Shown: positions 15,595 through 22,097, counted from the first letter of the stretch. The stretch: 23,921 nt of DNA from JADLCX01 sp038251595 (GCA_038251595.1 JBBSBC010000043.1:1-23921); one strand, 5' to 3'. The notes: a model not told the origin generated them from the sequence alone. A program made the numbers and translations.

Positions 15595-16037
15595 TGCCTA
15601 AACCCCTTCGGTTCGGCTCTCTCACCTCTCACGTTGGTTATCGAACCCGGCATGGTCTCCCAACCGCACCGGGCTTTGGACAGTCCTGAGAATACACATT
15701 TCCGGACCGAAGGCCAGCACAAAGTGCGCGAATCTGGAATAATTTTTCATCCTACGACACCGATCTCATCACGTACATGCCCAGATATCCGCCGATTTCA
15801 GGTCTGATATCTCGAACTGTTGCGCCGGAAAAAACTTCGAGCTCTCGGACGATCGTTCCGCTCCATCTTGCCCAGCTTCGCGCGATTTGGCACGGCGGTT
15901 GAATCGAAAAAGAGAAAGTGCCAGTCTCAACGACTGGCACTTTAAGGAGTTGTGGACCAACCAAAGAGGTTCATCCGAGCGTGAAACGGCCAAGCGGGAG
16001 TGGCCCATGTCCTATCGAAACCAGAACGAGTTGGGCG
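15595..16037. other. Intergenic region upstream of exported paralogue 2 and downstream of nuoI
   Basis: 443 bp without a convincing gene. On the minus strand it has a possible -10 box TATTCT (15694-15689) giving a leader of roughly 90 nt, and a leader hairpin GGTTCG/CGAACC (arms at 15610-15615 and 15642-15647). It also has the nuoI terminator (15911-15943). The stretch 15700-15910 shows nothing I can name. Confidence 0.6.
15911..15943 (-). terminator. Rho-independent terminator of nuoI
   Basis: A perfect 11-bp stem (AAAGTGCCAGT at 15915-15925 with ACTGGCACTTT at 15933-15943), 7-nt loop, is followed on the minus strand by ctctttttc. It lies about 95 bp after the nuoI stop. Confidence 0.85.
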
Positions 16038-16583
16038 TCACATCGGCTTCTTGTTGATGGTGACGTCGTAGACCTTCAACAGTTTCTCTTTGTCGAAGAC
16101 CATCTCCTGGCGGGTGTAGCCGACCATGTCGTACTCGGTGGTCAGTTCAATCGCATCGACTGGGCAGGCTTCCTCGCACATTCCGCAGTAAATACAGCGA
16201 AGTTCATCGATTTCAAACTTTTTCGGATACTTCTCGCGGTCATCCCACGGCGCCACATCCGCCTCGATATGGATGCAGTTCGCGGGGCAAAGCGTGGGGC
16301 ACATCATGCACGCCACGCACTTTACCCGGCCCTTCTCATCCCGGTTCAGGCGATGCACGCCGCGGAAGTTTCCCGGCTCGAATCCGCTGACCTCGGGAGG
16401 AAAATCTTCACGCCGTGCTTCCGGATATTGCAGCACGCGGCTGGTCTTCCCTTGACCAAATGAGGTCACGAAGTGACGCAGGGTTGTGCCAAAACCCTTG
16501 AAAATCTCGGGTAGATACGATGCTTCCAGTCGTCCCAGCCGGGCCGGCTCAACAACCAGAATGTCCTCTTTTTTGACGGTCAT
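16038..16583 (-). CDS. nuoI: NADH-quinone oxidoreductase subunit I (NuoI)
   Basis: 181 aa, the usual NuoI length. It carries the two 4Fe-4S clusters (N6a/N6b) that relay electrons through the peripheral arm of complex I. Both binding motifs are intact: CVACMMCPTLCP near residue 88 and CIYCGMCEEACP near residue 129. They are flanked by the typical RGVHRLNRDEKGR and the YPKKFEIDELR block. The start at 16583 puts TATACT 8 nt upstream; an in-frame ATG at 16589 would be only 2 nt from it. No other nuo gene is in the window, so this subunit is encoded apart from its operon or the operon is split. It has its own terminator at 15911-15943. Confidence 0.95.
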   Translation of the reverse strand: MTVKKEDILVVEPARLGRLEASYLPEIFKGFGTTLRHFVTSFGQGKTSRVLQYPEARREDFPPEVSGFEPGNFRGVHRLNRDEKGRVKCVACMMCPTLCPANCIHIEADVAPWDDREKYPKKFEIDELRCIYCGMCEEACPVDAIELTTEYDMVGYTRQEMVFDKEKLLKVYDVTINKKPM

Positions 16584-16591
16584 GCACATCC

Positions 16592-16659
16592 AGTATAGGA
16601 AATCTTCTGTCGGGACAAGTTGTCCGCATTGTTGCGGCACACGCCGAAGGTGCGATACT
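16592..16659. promoter_or_regulatory. Divergent promoters of nuoI and the 16667 gene with a 13-bp palindrome
   Basis: Minus strand: TATACT (16597-16592) with TTGTCC (spacer 15) or CTTGTC (spacer 16) as -35, 8 nt before nuoI. Plus strand: TTGCGG (16632-16637), 16-nt spacer, GATACT (16654-16659), 7 nt before ATG 16667. The perfect palindrome GGACAAGTTGTCC (16613-16625) covers the nuoI -35 and lies just upstream of the other -35, a good place for an operator. Confidence 0.55.
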
Positions 16660-16666
16660 CTGAACC

Positions 16667-17533
16667 ATGAGCCGAGCACGACGAACTCCACCTTTGTTCG
16701 AAGCTGTCGGCGAATCGTACCGGGGCATCGACGCCCAGGGCCGATCCGTTGTCCATGCTCCCGCCGCACACGGAAATGCTGGTGCGCCGCCATCCCTCGC
16801 GTCCGGGCTCAAGCGTCCGGTTATTGTCGAGTCGCCGCAAGTAAACCCCGATCAAACGGTCGGGCTGTACAGCGGCCGATTGATTCCGCTCTCTTTACTG
16901 GCCGCGGCGGTCATGATTTTGATTGGGTTCGTGATATGGTCGGTTGGCTACTCCCGCGGCGAGAACGCGGGCAAGCGAAGCATGGTTCCTCACACAACAC
17001 CCGAAGATGCCGCCGTATTCACCGGAAACACCGGGCCGGTTACGCCGCTGCCCGTACAGCCCCGCCGCGCAGGAGAACTGCCTACAGGAGAACTGCCTAA
17101 GGGCAACGGAACGCAGGTCAACCAAGCTGGAAATACCAATCAAAATGCGAGCAAAGCCGCAACCGCACCATCCGAGGGCATGCCACGCATCACGGGTCCA
17201 GATCCTCGTCAGCCAGGGTTCAACTACATGGAGGTCTGCCGCCTGACCTGGCGCGATGCCAGGCTCGCCGTGCAGTTTCTTCAGAAAAATGGTCTTCCCG
17301 CGATGTGTGTTCCGGTCTCCAAGGTTGATCCGGCGACTGCGCAGGCGAACAATGCCATACATCTGGTCTTTGTGCTGGACGGAATCCCGTCCGGCCAGTA
17401 CAGAGCCAACGAGGCCAAGCGGGCCGAGCTGAAGGCGACAATCCAGAAGCTCGGCAAGCGTTGGCAGCGTGAAGAGCGCGGTGCCAGCGACTTTGGTGAC
17501 CCGAGCTGGGTGCTCTTCAGAGGCGGAAAATAA
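16667..17533 (+). CDS. Unrecognised single-pass membrane protein with C-terminal soluble domain
   Basis: 288 aa, no family recognised. Layout: about 65 basic/Pro-rich residues, one membrane helix near residues 70-92 (LIPLSLLAAAVMILIGFVIW), a 75-residue Pro/Thr/Asn-rich linker with a duplicated pentapeptide (GELPT/GELPK), then a compact domain of about 100 residues (NYMEVCRLTWRDARLAVQFL ... DPSWVLFRGGK). Anchor, low-complexity linker and small alpha/beta-looking domain resemble SPOR-domain cell-wall proteins in layout, but no SPOR signature is certain. Probably an inner-membrane protein facing the periplasm. It starts 83 bp from divergent nuoI and is followed 69 bp later by the small basic protein. 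Confidence 0.7.
   Translation: MSRARRTPPLFEAVGESYRGIDAQGRSVVHAPAAHGNAGAPPSLASGLKRPVIVESPQVNPDQTVGLYSGRLIPLSLLAAAVMILIGFVIWSVGYSRGENAGKRSMVPHTTPEDAAVFTGNTGPVTPLPVQPRRAGELPTGELPKGNGTQVNQAGNTNQNASKAATAPSEGMPRITGPDPRQPGFNYMEVCRLTWRDARLAVQFLQKNGLPAMCVPVSKVDPATAQANNAIHLVFVLDGIPSGQYRANEAKRAELKATIQKLGKRWQREERGASDFGDPSWVLFRGGK
17070..17099 (+). repeat. 15-bp exact tandem duplication inside the linker of the 16667 gene
   Basis: The unit caggagaactgccta occurs twice head to tail and duplicates five residues in the low-complexity linker. It keeps the frame. Confidence 0.95.
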
Positions 17534-17602
17534 CGGGAATTACAGCACTTTTCGAGCCGGCACCCACGCGGCCAGTGTCCACAGATGACCACGGAGTTTG
17601 CC

Positions 17603-17764
17603 ATGAGCCTCGACCCGTCGCTTCGTACCAAAGGTAATCTTTCCGGCGTTCGCAGCGTCCTTACACGCGCCGAGCGTGTCGCCAAGATGGCGCTCGAACG
17701 CAAGTTCGATAACGCCAAGAACTCGCCCCTGGGCATCCCCAAGACCCTCGTCGGCAAGCGTTGA
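17603..17764 (+). CDS. Small basic protein of the planctomycete/verrucomicrobia/chlamydia type
   Basis: 53 aa, too short for many gene callers. It begins MSLDPSLRTKGNLSG, continues RSVLTRAERVAKMALERKF and ends SPLGIPKTLVGKR. This order (MSLD, SL, RSVLTRAERVAKL-like, FGLPK-like) matches the small basic protein family I recall as TIGR04137. GGAG 6 nt before the ATG supports this start; an in-frame ATG at 17585 would add six residues. It has 12 Lys/Arg against 4 Asp/Glu, so RNA or ribosome association is plausible, but I know of no demonstrated function. Hairpins follow directly at 17779-17821. Confidence 0.8.
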   Translation: MSLDPSLRTKGNLSGVRSVLTRAERVAKMALERKFDNAKNSPLGIPKTLVGKR

Positions 17765-17778
17765 TGATAGTGCCGAAG

Positions 17779-17827
17779 CTGATGATGCTGATCATCAGTA
17801 ATGAAGCCTGATGTTCAGGCTCGTCTT
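17779..17827 (+). terminator. Two consecutive hairpins after the small basic protein gene, probable terminator
   Basis: First hairpin: CTGATGAT (17779-17786) with ATCATCAG (17791-17798), 4-nt loop. Second: AGCCTGA (17805-17811) with TCAGGCT (17815-17821), 3-nt loop, followed by cgtcttt. The T tract is short, so efficiency is uncertain. Confidence 0.55.
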
Positions 17828-17870
17828 TAGCAGTTTCGGGGTGGTCATCCCGGTTCGGCAGTTTCCGCCG

Positions 17871-17878
17871 ACGATAAT
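17871..17878 (+). promoter_or_regulatory. Possible -10 box of the aminotransferase gene
   Basis: A GATAAT hexamer lies within these bases, about 14 nt before the ATG at 17893. No Shine-Dalgarno and no good -35 are visible, so the leader would be only a few nucleotides long. Confidence 0.35.
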
Positions 17879-17892
17879 TCTTTGCTGCGCCC

Positions 17893-19098
17893 ATGGATAT
17901 TGATCGCCTCATCTCCGATCGTGCCCTCAAGATCGATGCCTCGGGCATTCGCAGGGTTTTCGATCTCGGTGCCAAGCTTGTCGATCCGATTAACCTCTCC
18001 ATCGGTCAACCGGACTTTCCCGTCCCGACGCCGCTAAAAGATGCGGCAATTGCCGCGATTCAGAGTAATGCCAACGGGTACACCGTCACGCAAGGCGTCG
18101 CGCCACTTCGCCATCGAATCGCCTTCCATCTGAAAACCGACCTTGGCTGGCAGATCGATACGCGCTCTGGTAAGGAAGCAGATCCCTCCTCACCGGGTCT
18201 GCTGGTCGCTTCGGGCACTTCGGGCGATCTTCTCCTCGCGTTCATGGCGTTGCTGAACCCCGGCGACGAGGCGATTATCGCCGATCCATACTTTGTCATG
18301 TACCCGCACGTCGCACGCATGGTCGGCGCAACTCCTGTGCTGTGCGACACTTACCCAGATTTTCGCCTCACCGCCGCTCGTGTGGAACCGCTCATCACAC
18401 CTCGTACCAAGCTCGTGCTGCTCAACACGCCGAGCAATCCGGCGGGGATCGTCGCCACCGCCAAAGAGTGTCAGGAACTGCTTGCACTCTGCCGCGACCG
18501 GAACATTTTGCTGGTCAGCGATGAGATCTATGACGAGTTCACGTATCCGGATGCGCGGGAGGTCAGCCCGTCGGGAAGTGCAAACCCGGCCCGCTGCCCG
18601 AGTCCGGCTCGCTTTCCGGGTGCACAGCATAACGTCTTGCTGGTGCGAGGGTTCGGTAAAACGTATGGGTGTACAGGATGGCGACTTGGCTACGCGGCCG
18701 GGCCTCGCCGCATCATCGAAGAGATGAGCAAGCTTCAGCAATACACGTTTGTTTGTGCCCCGGCACCTCTTCAATGGGGCGTCTTGCCCGCGCTCGACTA
18801 TGACATGTCGCCGCATATTGATGAGTACAGAAAGCGGCGTGATCTGGTGGTGAATCGACTTGCACCGCTGACCCAACTCGCAGCACCCGGCGGCGCGTTC
18901 TATGCATTTCCCGAGGTACCGCCGCGATTGGGACTGACAGCAAGTCAGTTTATCGAAAAGGCCCTGGAACGGAACCTGCTGGTGATTCCCGGGAATGTCT
19001 TTTCAAAGCGAGACACGCACTTTCGCATTTCGTACGCTACCGATGAACGATCCTTGACGCGCGGGCTCGATGCGCTGTCTGAACTGTTGACGGGCTAA
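17893..19098 (+). CDS. PLP-dependent class I/II aminotransferase
   Basis: 401 aa, fold type I. Conserved elements in order: SIGQPDFPVPTPL; GYTVTQGVAPLR; LVASGTSGDLLLAF; DPYFVMYPHVARMVGA; LLNTPSNPAG with the cofactor-binding Asn; LLVSDEIYDEFTYPD with the Asp that pairs with the pyridine nitrogen; and GFGKTYGCTGWRLGY, where Lys256 is the PLP-binding lysine. Substrate cannot be told from sequence; the nearest known group is AspC/aromatic-type enzymes. An insert of about 20 residues rich in Pro/Ser/Ala (PSGSANPARCPSPARF) follows the DEIYDEF motif. Isolated by intergenic regions on both sides, so likely monocistronic. Confidence 0.93.
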   Translation: MDIDRLISDRALKIDASGIRRVFDLGAKLVDPINLSIGQPDFPVPTPLKDAAIAAIQSNANGYTVTQGVAPLRHRIAFHLKTDLGWQIDTRSGKEADPSSPGLLVASGTSGDLLLAFMALLNPGDEAIIADPYFVMYPHVARMVGATPVLCDTYPDFRLTAARVEPLITPRTKLVLLNTPSNPAGIVATAKECQELLALCRDRNILLVSDEIYDEFTYPDAREVSPSGSANPARCPSPARFPGAQHNVLLVRGFGKTYGCTGWRLGYAAGPRRIIEEMSKLQQYTFVCAPAPLQWGVLPALDYDMSPHIDEYRKRRDLVVNRLAPLTQLAAPGGAFYAFPEVPPRLGLTASQFIEKALERNLLVIPGNVFSKRDTHFRISYATDERSLTRGLDALSELLTG

Positions 19099-19107
19099 TT
19101 TGGCCAT

Positions 19108-19134
19108 TGTGTTTAAACACACCAGTTCTGGCCC
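19108..19134 (+). terminator. Palindromes after the aminotransferase, possible terminator
   Basis: A perfect 14-bp palindrome TGTGTTTAAACACA (19108-19121) begins 9 nt after the stop and is followed by CCAGTTCTGG. Neither has a T tract, and the palindrome has almost no loop, so the assignment is weak. Confidence 0.25.
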
Positions 19135-19140
19135 GAGAAC

Positions 19141-19169
19141 TTGACAGCCTGATTGATATCGTGTACGGT
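19141..19169 (+). promoter_or_regulatory. Sigma-70-type promoter of the 19387 gene (long leader)
   Basis: Perfect -35 TTGACA (19141-19146), 17-bp spacer, -10 TACGGT (19164-19169). Transcription would start near 19176, leaving a leader of about 210 nt before ATG 19387. Confidence 0.6.
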
Positions 19170-19288
19170 GTCGGTGTCTGAGTGAAGGGAGAGAGAACCC
19201 CCAACACATCTGACGCTTTCGCTCGTCGCGGCCAATCTCCCCATTGGGCTGCGTTGAATGTTGCTTTGGGCCGCGTTTATTCCCCTAT

Positions 19289-19310
19289 GACGGTCGGACA
19301 ACCGTCTTTA
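19289..19310 (+). promoter_or_regulatory. Leader hairpin, possible attenuator
   Basis: GACGGT (19289-19294) pairs with ACCGTC (19301-19306) across a 6-nt loop and is followed by ttta. Inside the long leader it could be an attenuator, or the end of a short non-coding RNA of about 130 nt. Confidence 0.35.
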
Positions 19311-19386
19311 GTGGCCCACAAGCAACTCGGGTGATGGTTCAGGAGTGATGCGTTCTCTCTGAATGCTGTTTTTTCTGGAGAATCCG

Positions 19387-20460
19387 ATGTTGCGGATGGG
19401 CGGTACGTTTGCCTGTGCTGGAATCGTTGCGGTCGTTGGGCTTTGCACATCAGCGTTGGCTATGCCGCCCGTGATCAACGGGTCGGTTGGATCGGGTGAG
19501 GGATGGTCGCTGCTCACTGAGCAGGCGAACGCTCGCCCGGTTCTCGGCGGCCAGAGTGGAGCCTCAGATCGTGCTGGCGAGACCAGTGCGTACCACTGGT
19601 GGGATGGCCTCTCGAATGTTGATCGCTCGTTCAGCAGCGACAACCGAGCGGATCTGATCAACTTCAACGTACATGCGACCGCGACGCATCTGTATGTTGC
19701 GGTCTCTGGCCCGACGGTCATGTTCAACAACTGGGCCGACGGAAACTCGCCCGGTGATCAGGGCGATGTCTTCATCGCGATAGACACGAGCGGCGGTACC
19801 GCCAGCGGTTCGCTCGGCTCTATCGGTGGCCATTCCGGATTTGGCGGCCAGAAGGCCGTTGACTTCAAGGGTTGGCGTCCCTCGCACTTTGTCGGTGTTC
19901 AGTATGCCGACAATGGGGGCGGGGGTGGTGGGTTTGCCAATGTCGAGGCGGCTGGTGGCCCACAACTTCGCGGCGGTGCGCAAGGCGTCGACAACGCCGG
20001 CTTCACGTGGAATGCGGGCGTGAATGGCGCGGCCTCGTACGACCCCAACGGATTTGCAGGCGAGTTGGAGTTCGCGATTCCGTGGGAAGCGTTGGGCCTT
20101 AGTGGTGGTTTGGCCGCGGGACGCGAGCTGCGGTTCGCCGCGTACACCACGCAGAACTTCTTCGGTGCCGATGCCTATGACTCGATGCCCGGTGTGGGCA
20201 ACGGGACTGTGCATGAGGAAATTGGTGACAACCCTGGTGACCCGGATGGTCCCGGACTTCTTGGAGCGAGCGATCCCGGCTCGTTCGTCGGATCGTTCCC
20301 GGGTTCAAACTTTGTCAGCGACACTTCGTTGAGCCCCAGCAACATTGACGGGGTGGACACGATCGAGGAATACCTTTCGTGGACCTCGCCGATCCCTTCT
20401 CCGAGTGCTTCGATCATTGTGCTGCTTGGCGGTTTGGCTGCGACCCGTCGTCGCCGTTGA
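19387..20460 (+). CDS. Exported protein with PEP-CTERM-like C-terminal tail
   Basis: 357 aa from the ATG of MLRMGGTFACAG, chosen because GGAG lies 6 nt upstream and the signal peptide (to LCTSALA) then has normal length; ATG 19363 would add eight residues and lacks a Shine-Dalgarno. The mature part is Gly/Asp/Asn-rich. It has blocks such as ATHLYVAVSG, DVFIAIDTSGG and FAGELEFAIPWEALGL that resemble carbohydrate-binding or DOMON-like beta-sandwich proteins; this is a structural impression only. The C-terminus IPSPSASIIVLLGGLAATRRRR is a PEP-CTERM-like sorting tail with PSP. It has its own promoter (19141) and terminator (20521), so it is monocistronic. Confidence 0.85.
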   Translation: MLRMGGTFACAGIVAVVGLCTSALAMPPVINGSVGSGEGWSLLTEQANARPVLGGQSGASDRAGETSAYHWWDGLSNVDRSFSSDNRADLINFNVHATATHLYVAVSGPTVMFNNWADGNSPGDQGDVFIAIDTSGGTASGSLGSIGGHSGFGGQKAVDFKGWRPSHFVGVQYADNGGGGGGFANVEAAGGPQLRGGAQGVDNAGFTWNAGVNGAASYDPNGFAGELEFAIPWEALGLSGGLAAGRELRFAAYTTQNFFGADAYDSMPGVGNGTVHEEIGDNPGDPDGPGLLGASDPGSFVGSFPGSNFVSDTSLSPSNIDGVDTIEEYLSWTSPIPSPSASIIVLLGGLAATRRRR

Positions 20461-20468
20461 GCCGAACT

Positions 20469-20508
20469 TAGCCAGTATTCGATAAACCTAGCCAGTCTTC
20501 GACAAACC
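20469..20508 (+). repeat. 20-bp tandem direct repeat, two copies
   Basis: tagccagtattcgataaacc is followed at once by tagccagtcttcgacaaacc; 18 of 20 positions agree. It lies between the stop of the exported-protein gene and its terminator. Confidence 0.9.
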
Positions 20509-20520
20509 TAAATTCTTCAG

Positions 20521-20550
20521 CAACCGCGCCGTCATGGAGCGGTTGTTTTT
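20521..20550 (+). terminator. Rho-independent terminator of the 19387 gene
   Basis: CAACCGC (20521-20527) pairs with GCGGTTG (20539-20545) across an 11-nt loop and is followed directly by ttttt and then atttgg. Confidence 0.88.
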
Positions 20551-20566
20551 ATTTGGTCGAAAGTTG

Positions 20567-20594
20567 TTGGTGATGTATTCATAAACTTTATACA
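20567..20594 (+). promoter_or_regulatory. Sigma-70-type promoter of the zinc-ribbon membrane protein gene
   Basis: TTGGTG (20567-20572), 16-bp spacer, TATACA (20589-20594). The start near 20601 would leave a leader of about 34 nt carrying AGGGAG before the GTG start. Confidence 0.6.
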
Positions 20595-20634
20595 CTTGTG
20601 ACAGCCCGACCCAACGAACACAGGGAGCAACGCG

Positions 20635-21576
20635 GTGCCACAGACCACGAATCCTATGAAGGTGTGCATCCATTGCCGGCGCGATTGCGGCGACCGCCCG
20701 CGGCTGCGCGATCAGCATGGAAAGTATCACTGCAAAGAGTGCGTGGAGAAGCATAAACTCGCGCACCGCTCGGTCTCATCATCAGCCGGTGATCCGGTGA
20801 TAGCGGATGATGGTCCGATTCCGTTGATGGAAGAGCCGGATGAACCGGCGATCCGCCCCGATGTCTGTGCGGGCTGCCACAAGCCCATCAGCCCGCTGGC
20901 GGCGGTCTGCATTCACTGCGGGTTTAACCGCAGCACGGGCGCGCACGTGGATACGACGATCGAGGTTTCTAAGGGGTTGAAACGCAAGTCAAGGCCGCGA
21001 GCCTGCCAGGAGTGCGGGGCCGACCTCACCGGGCTTGCCACGCCACGCTGCCCCGCGTGCGGAAAGGTTGAACTCGGTGACCGATCCCTTCGCGTAGCGC
21101 GTGAGGAACGCGAGATGAGGAGTATGGTTCGGAGGTCATGGATATCGCCGATCATCATGATCGCGATGGGCATGGCGATCATGCTCACGATCTACTCGCA
21201 GCGCGCGGGCGCTGGAGGTATGGTGTATTACCTCGCGTCGTTCGGGGTCAGTCTTGCGATTGGGCTGTTTGTCTACTTTGTGTGCAGTGTGATGTGGATC
21301 GGGTTTGATGAACCCGCGCCGCTCACCGCGCTACGGCTGGCAGGTGTGTATGCCCTGGCGGATGTTGCATACTCACTGACGGCCATGGTCACGATGCACC
21401 TGATCGGGATGTTCGGGATCGTCCTGCTCATCGTTCCGACCCTGATCTACACCGGCTTGCTTTCCAAGATAATGGAGATTGAGTTTCAGGATGCGATCAT
21501 CGTGGCCGTGATTACGACCATCGCCAAGATTGTCGCGGTGGCGACGCTGATCGGTTGGCTGCAATCGCTGCTCTGA
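20635..21576 (+). CDS. Zinc-ribbon protein with C-terminal multi-pass membrane domain
   Basis: 313 aa from GTG 20635, supported by AGGGAG at 20622-20627; ATG 20656 (MKVCIHC) is an alternative. The N-terminal 165 residues carry three Cys-pair modules: CIHCRRDC...YHCKEC, CAGCHKPISPLAAVCIHCGF and CQECGADLTGLATPRCPACG, each a likely zinc ribbon. The rest forms about five membrane helices (WISPIIMIAMGMAIMLTIYS, YYLASFGVSLAIGLFVYF and others). The ribbons probably face the cytoplasm. Similar ribbon-plus-membrane proteins are frequent in planctomycetes; function unknown. It converges with the next gene, with 10 bp between stop codons and no visible terminator. Confidence 0.85.
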   Translation: MPQTTNPMKVCIHCRRDCGDRPRLRDQHGKYHCKECVEKHKLAHRSVSSSAGDPVIADDGPIPLMEEPDEPAIRPDVCAGCHKPISPLAAVCIHCGFNRSTGAHVDTTIEVSKGLKRKSRPRACQECGADLTGLATPRCPACGKVELGDRSLRVAREEREMRSMVRRSWISPIIMIAMGMAIMLTIYSQRAGAGGMVYYLASFGVSLAIGLFVYFVCSVMWIGFDEPAPLTALRLAGVYALADVAYSLTAMVTMHLIGMFGIVLLIVPTLIYTGLLSKIMEIEFQDAIIVAVITTIAKIVAVATLIGWLQSLL

Positions 21577-21586
21577 GCAAGAATGT

Positions 21587-22066
21587 TCAACTATGGTGCG
21601 ATGCTGAATCGGGCGTGTTCCGGACCATTTCGAGCACATACTTCTGGAACGGGTCGTGCATGATCTTCATTCGGTTGGTCGCCATCATGGCGCGGAACGA
21701 CTTTTCGGAAGCGATCTCCCTCATGCGGATCTCCCAGCTTCTGAAGTAGTCATCGGGGATCTGCCCGTTCTGATGGCCAAACCAGACAATCTCGAAGACC
21801 GAGAGCTGCATGAGGTTGAAGAAGTGCTCGCGGATCTCGCGTTGCGAGGTCATGTCAGCAACATCGTGCCTGTAAACCTCGGCGAGTGTGGGGTCGGTGA
21901 CGCGCATCTCTCGAAGGTGCATCTGCAGTTCGACGAGCTTGGAGAAGTTGGCAAAGTGCTGCGCCTTGCGGTAGTTGAGGAACTGCCGCGCGGTGTAGAG
22001 GAAGCCGCCGGCGATGGCGAGTGAGGAGAGGGCCTGAAACGCGACCTGAAGTGCGGGGAGGTTCAT
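21587..22066 (-). CDS. Small membrane-anchored protein of unknown function
   Basis: 159 aa, not recognised. One N-terminal membrane helix (ALQVAFQALSSLAIAGGFLYTARQF, about residues 5-29) is followed by a helical, charged cytoplasmic-type region with conserved-looking LVELQMHLREMRVTDPTLAEVYRHD and FEIVWFGHQNGQIPDDYFRSWEIRM. This layout recalls small anchored DUF proteins of the DUF4760/DUF6082 kind, but I cannot assign it. TAGCCT lies 6 nt before the ATG and there is no Shine-Dalgarno. It lies 67 bp downstream of the GRDP-like gene on the same strand, across a microrepeat. Confidence 0.75.
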   Translation of the reverse strand: MNLPALQVAFQALSSLAIAGGFLYTARQFLNYRKAQHFANFSKLVELQMHLREMRVTDPTLAEVYRHDVADMTSQREIREHFFNLMQLSVFEIVWFGHQNGQIPDDYFRSWEIRMREIASEKSFRAMMATNRMKIMHDPFQKYVLEMVRNTPDSASHHS

Positions 22067-22072
22067 GCCTAG

Positions 22073-22078
22073 AGGCTA
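22073..22078 (-). promoter_or_regulatory. Possible leaderless -10 box of the 22066 gene
   Basis: On the minus strand TAGCCT is followed by 6 nt and then ATG (22066-22064), with no Shine-Dalgarno. Confidence 0.3.
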
Positions 22079-22097
22079 TGCGGGGGAAGAAGGCATC

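Noticed and set aside
20488..20766. Minus-strand 92-codon frame with an N-terminal hydrophobic stretch
   Set aside because: It runs through a terminator, a tandem repeat, a promoter and the N-terminus of the zinc-ribbon gene; no Shine-Dalgarno and no family.
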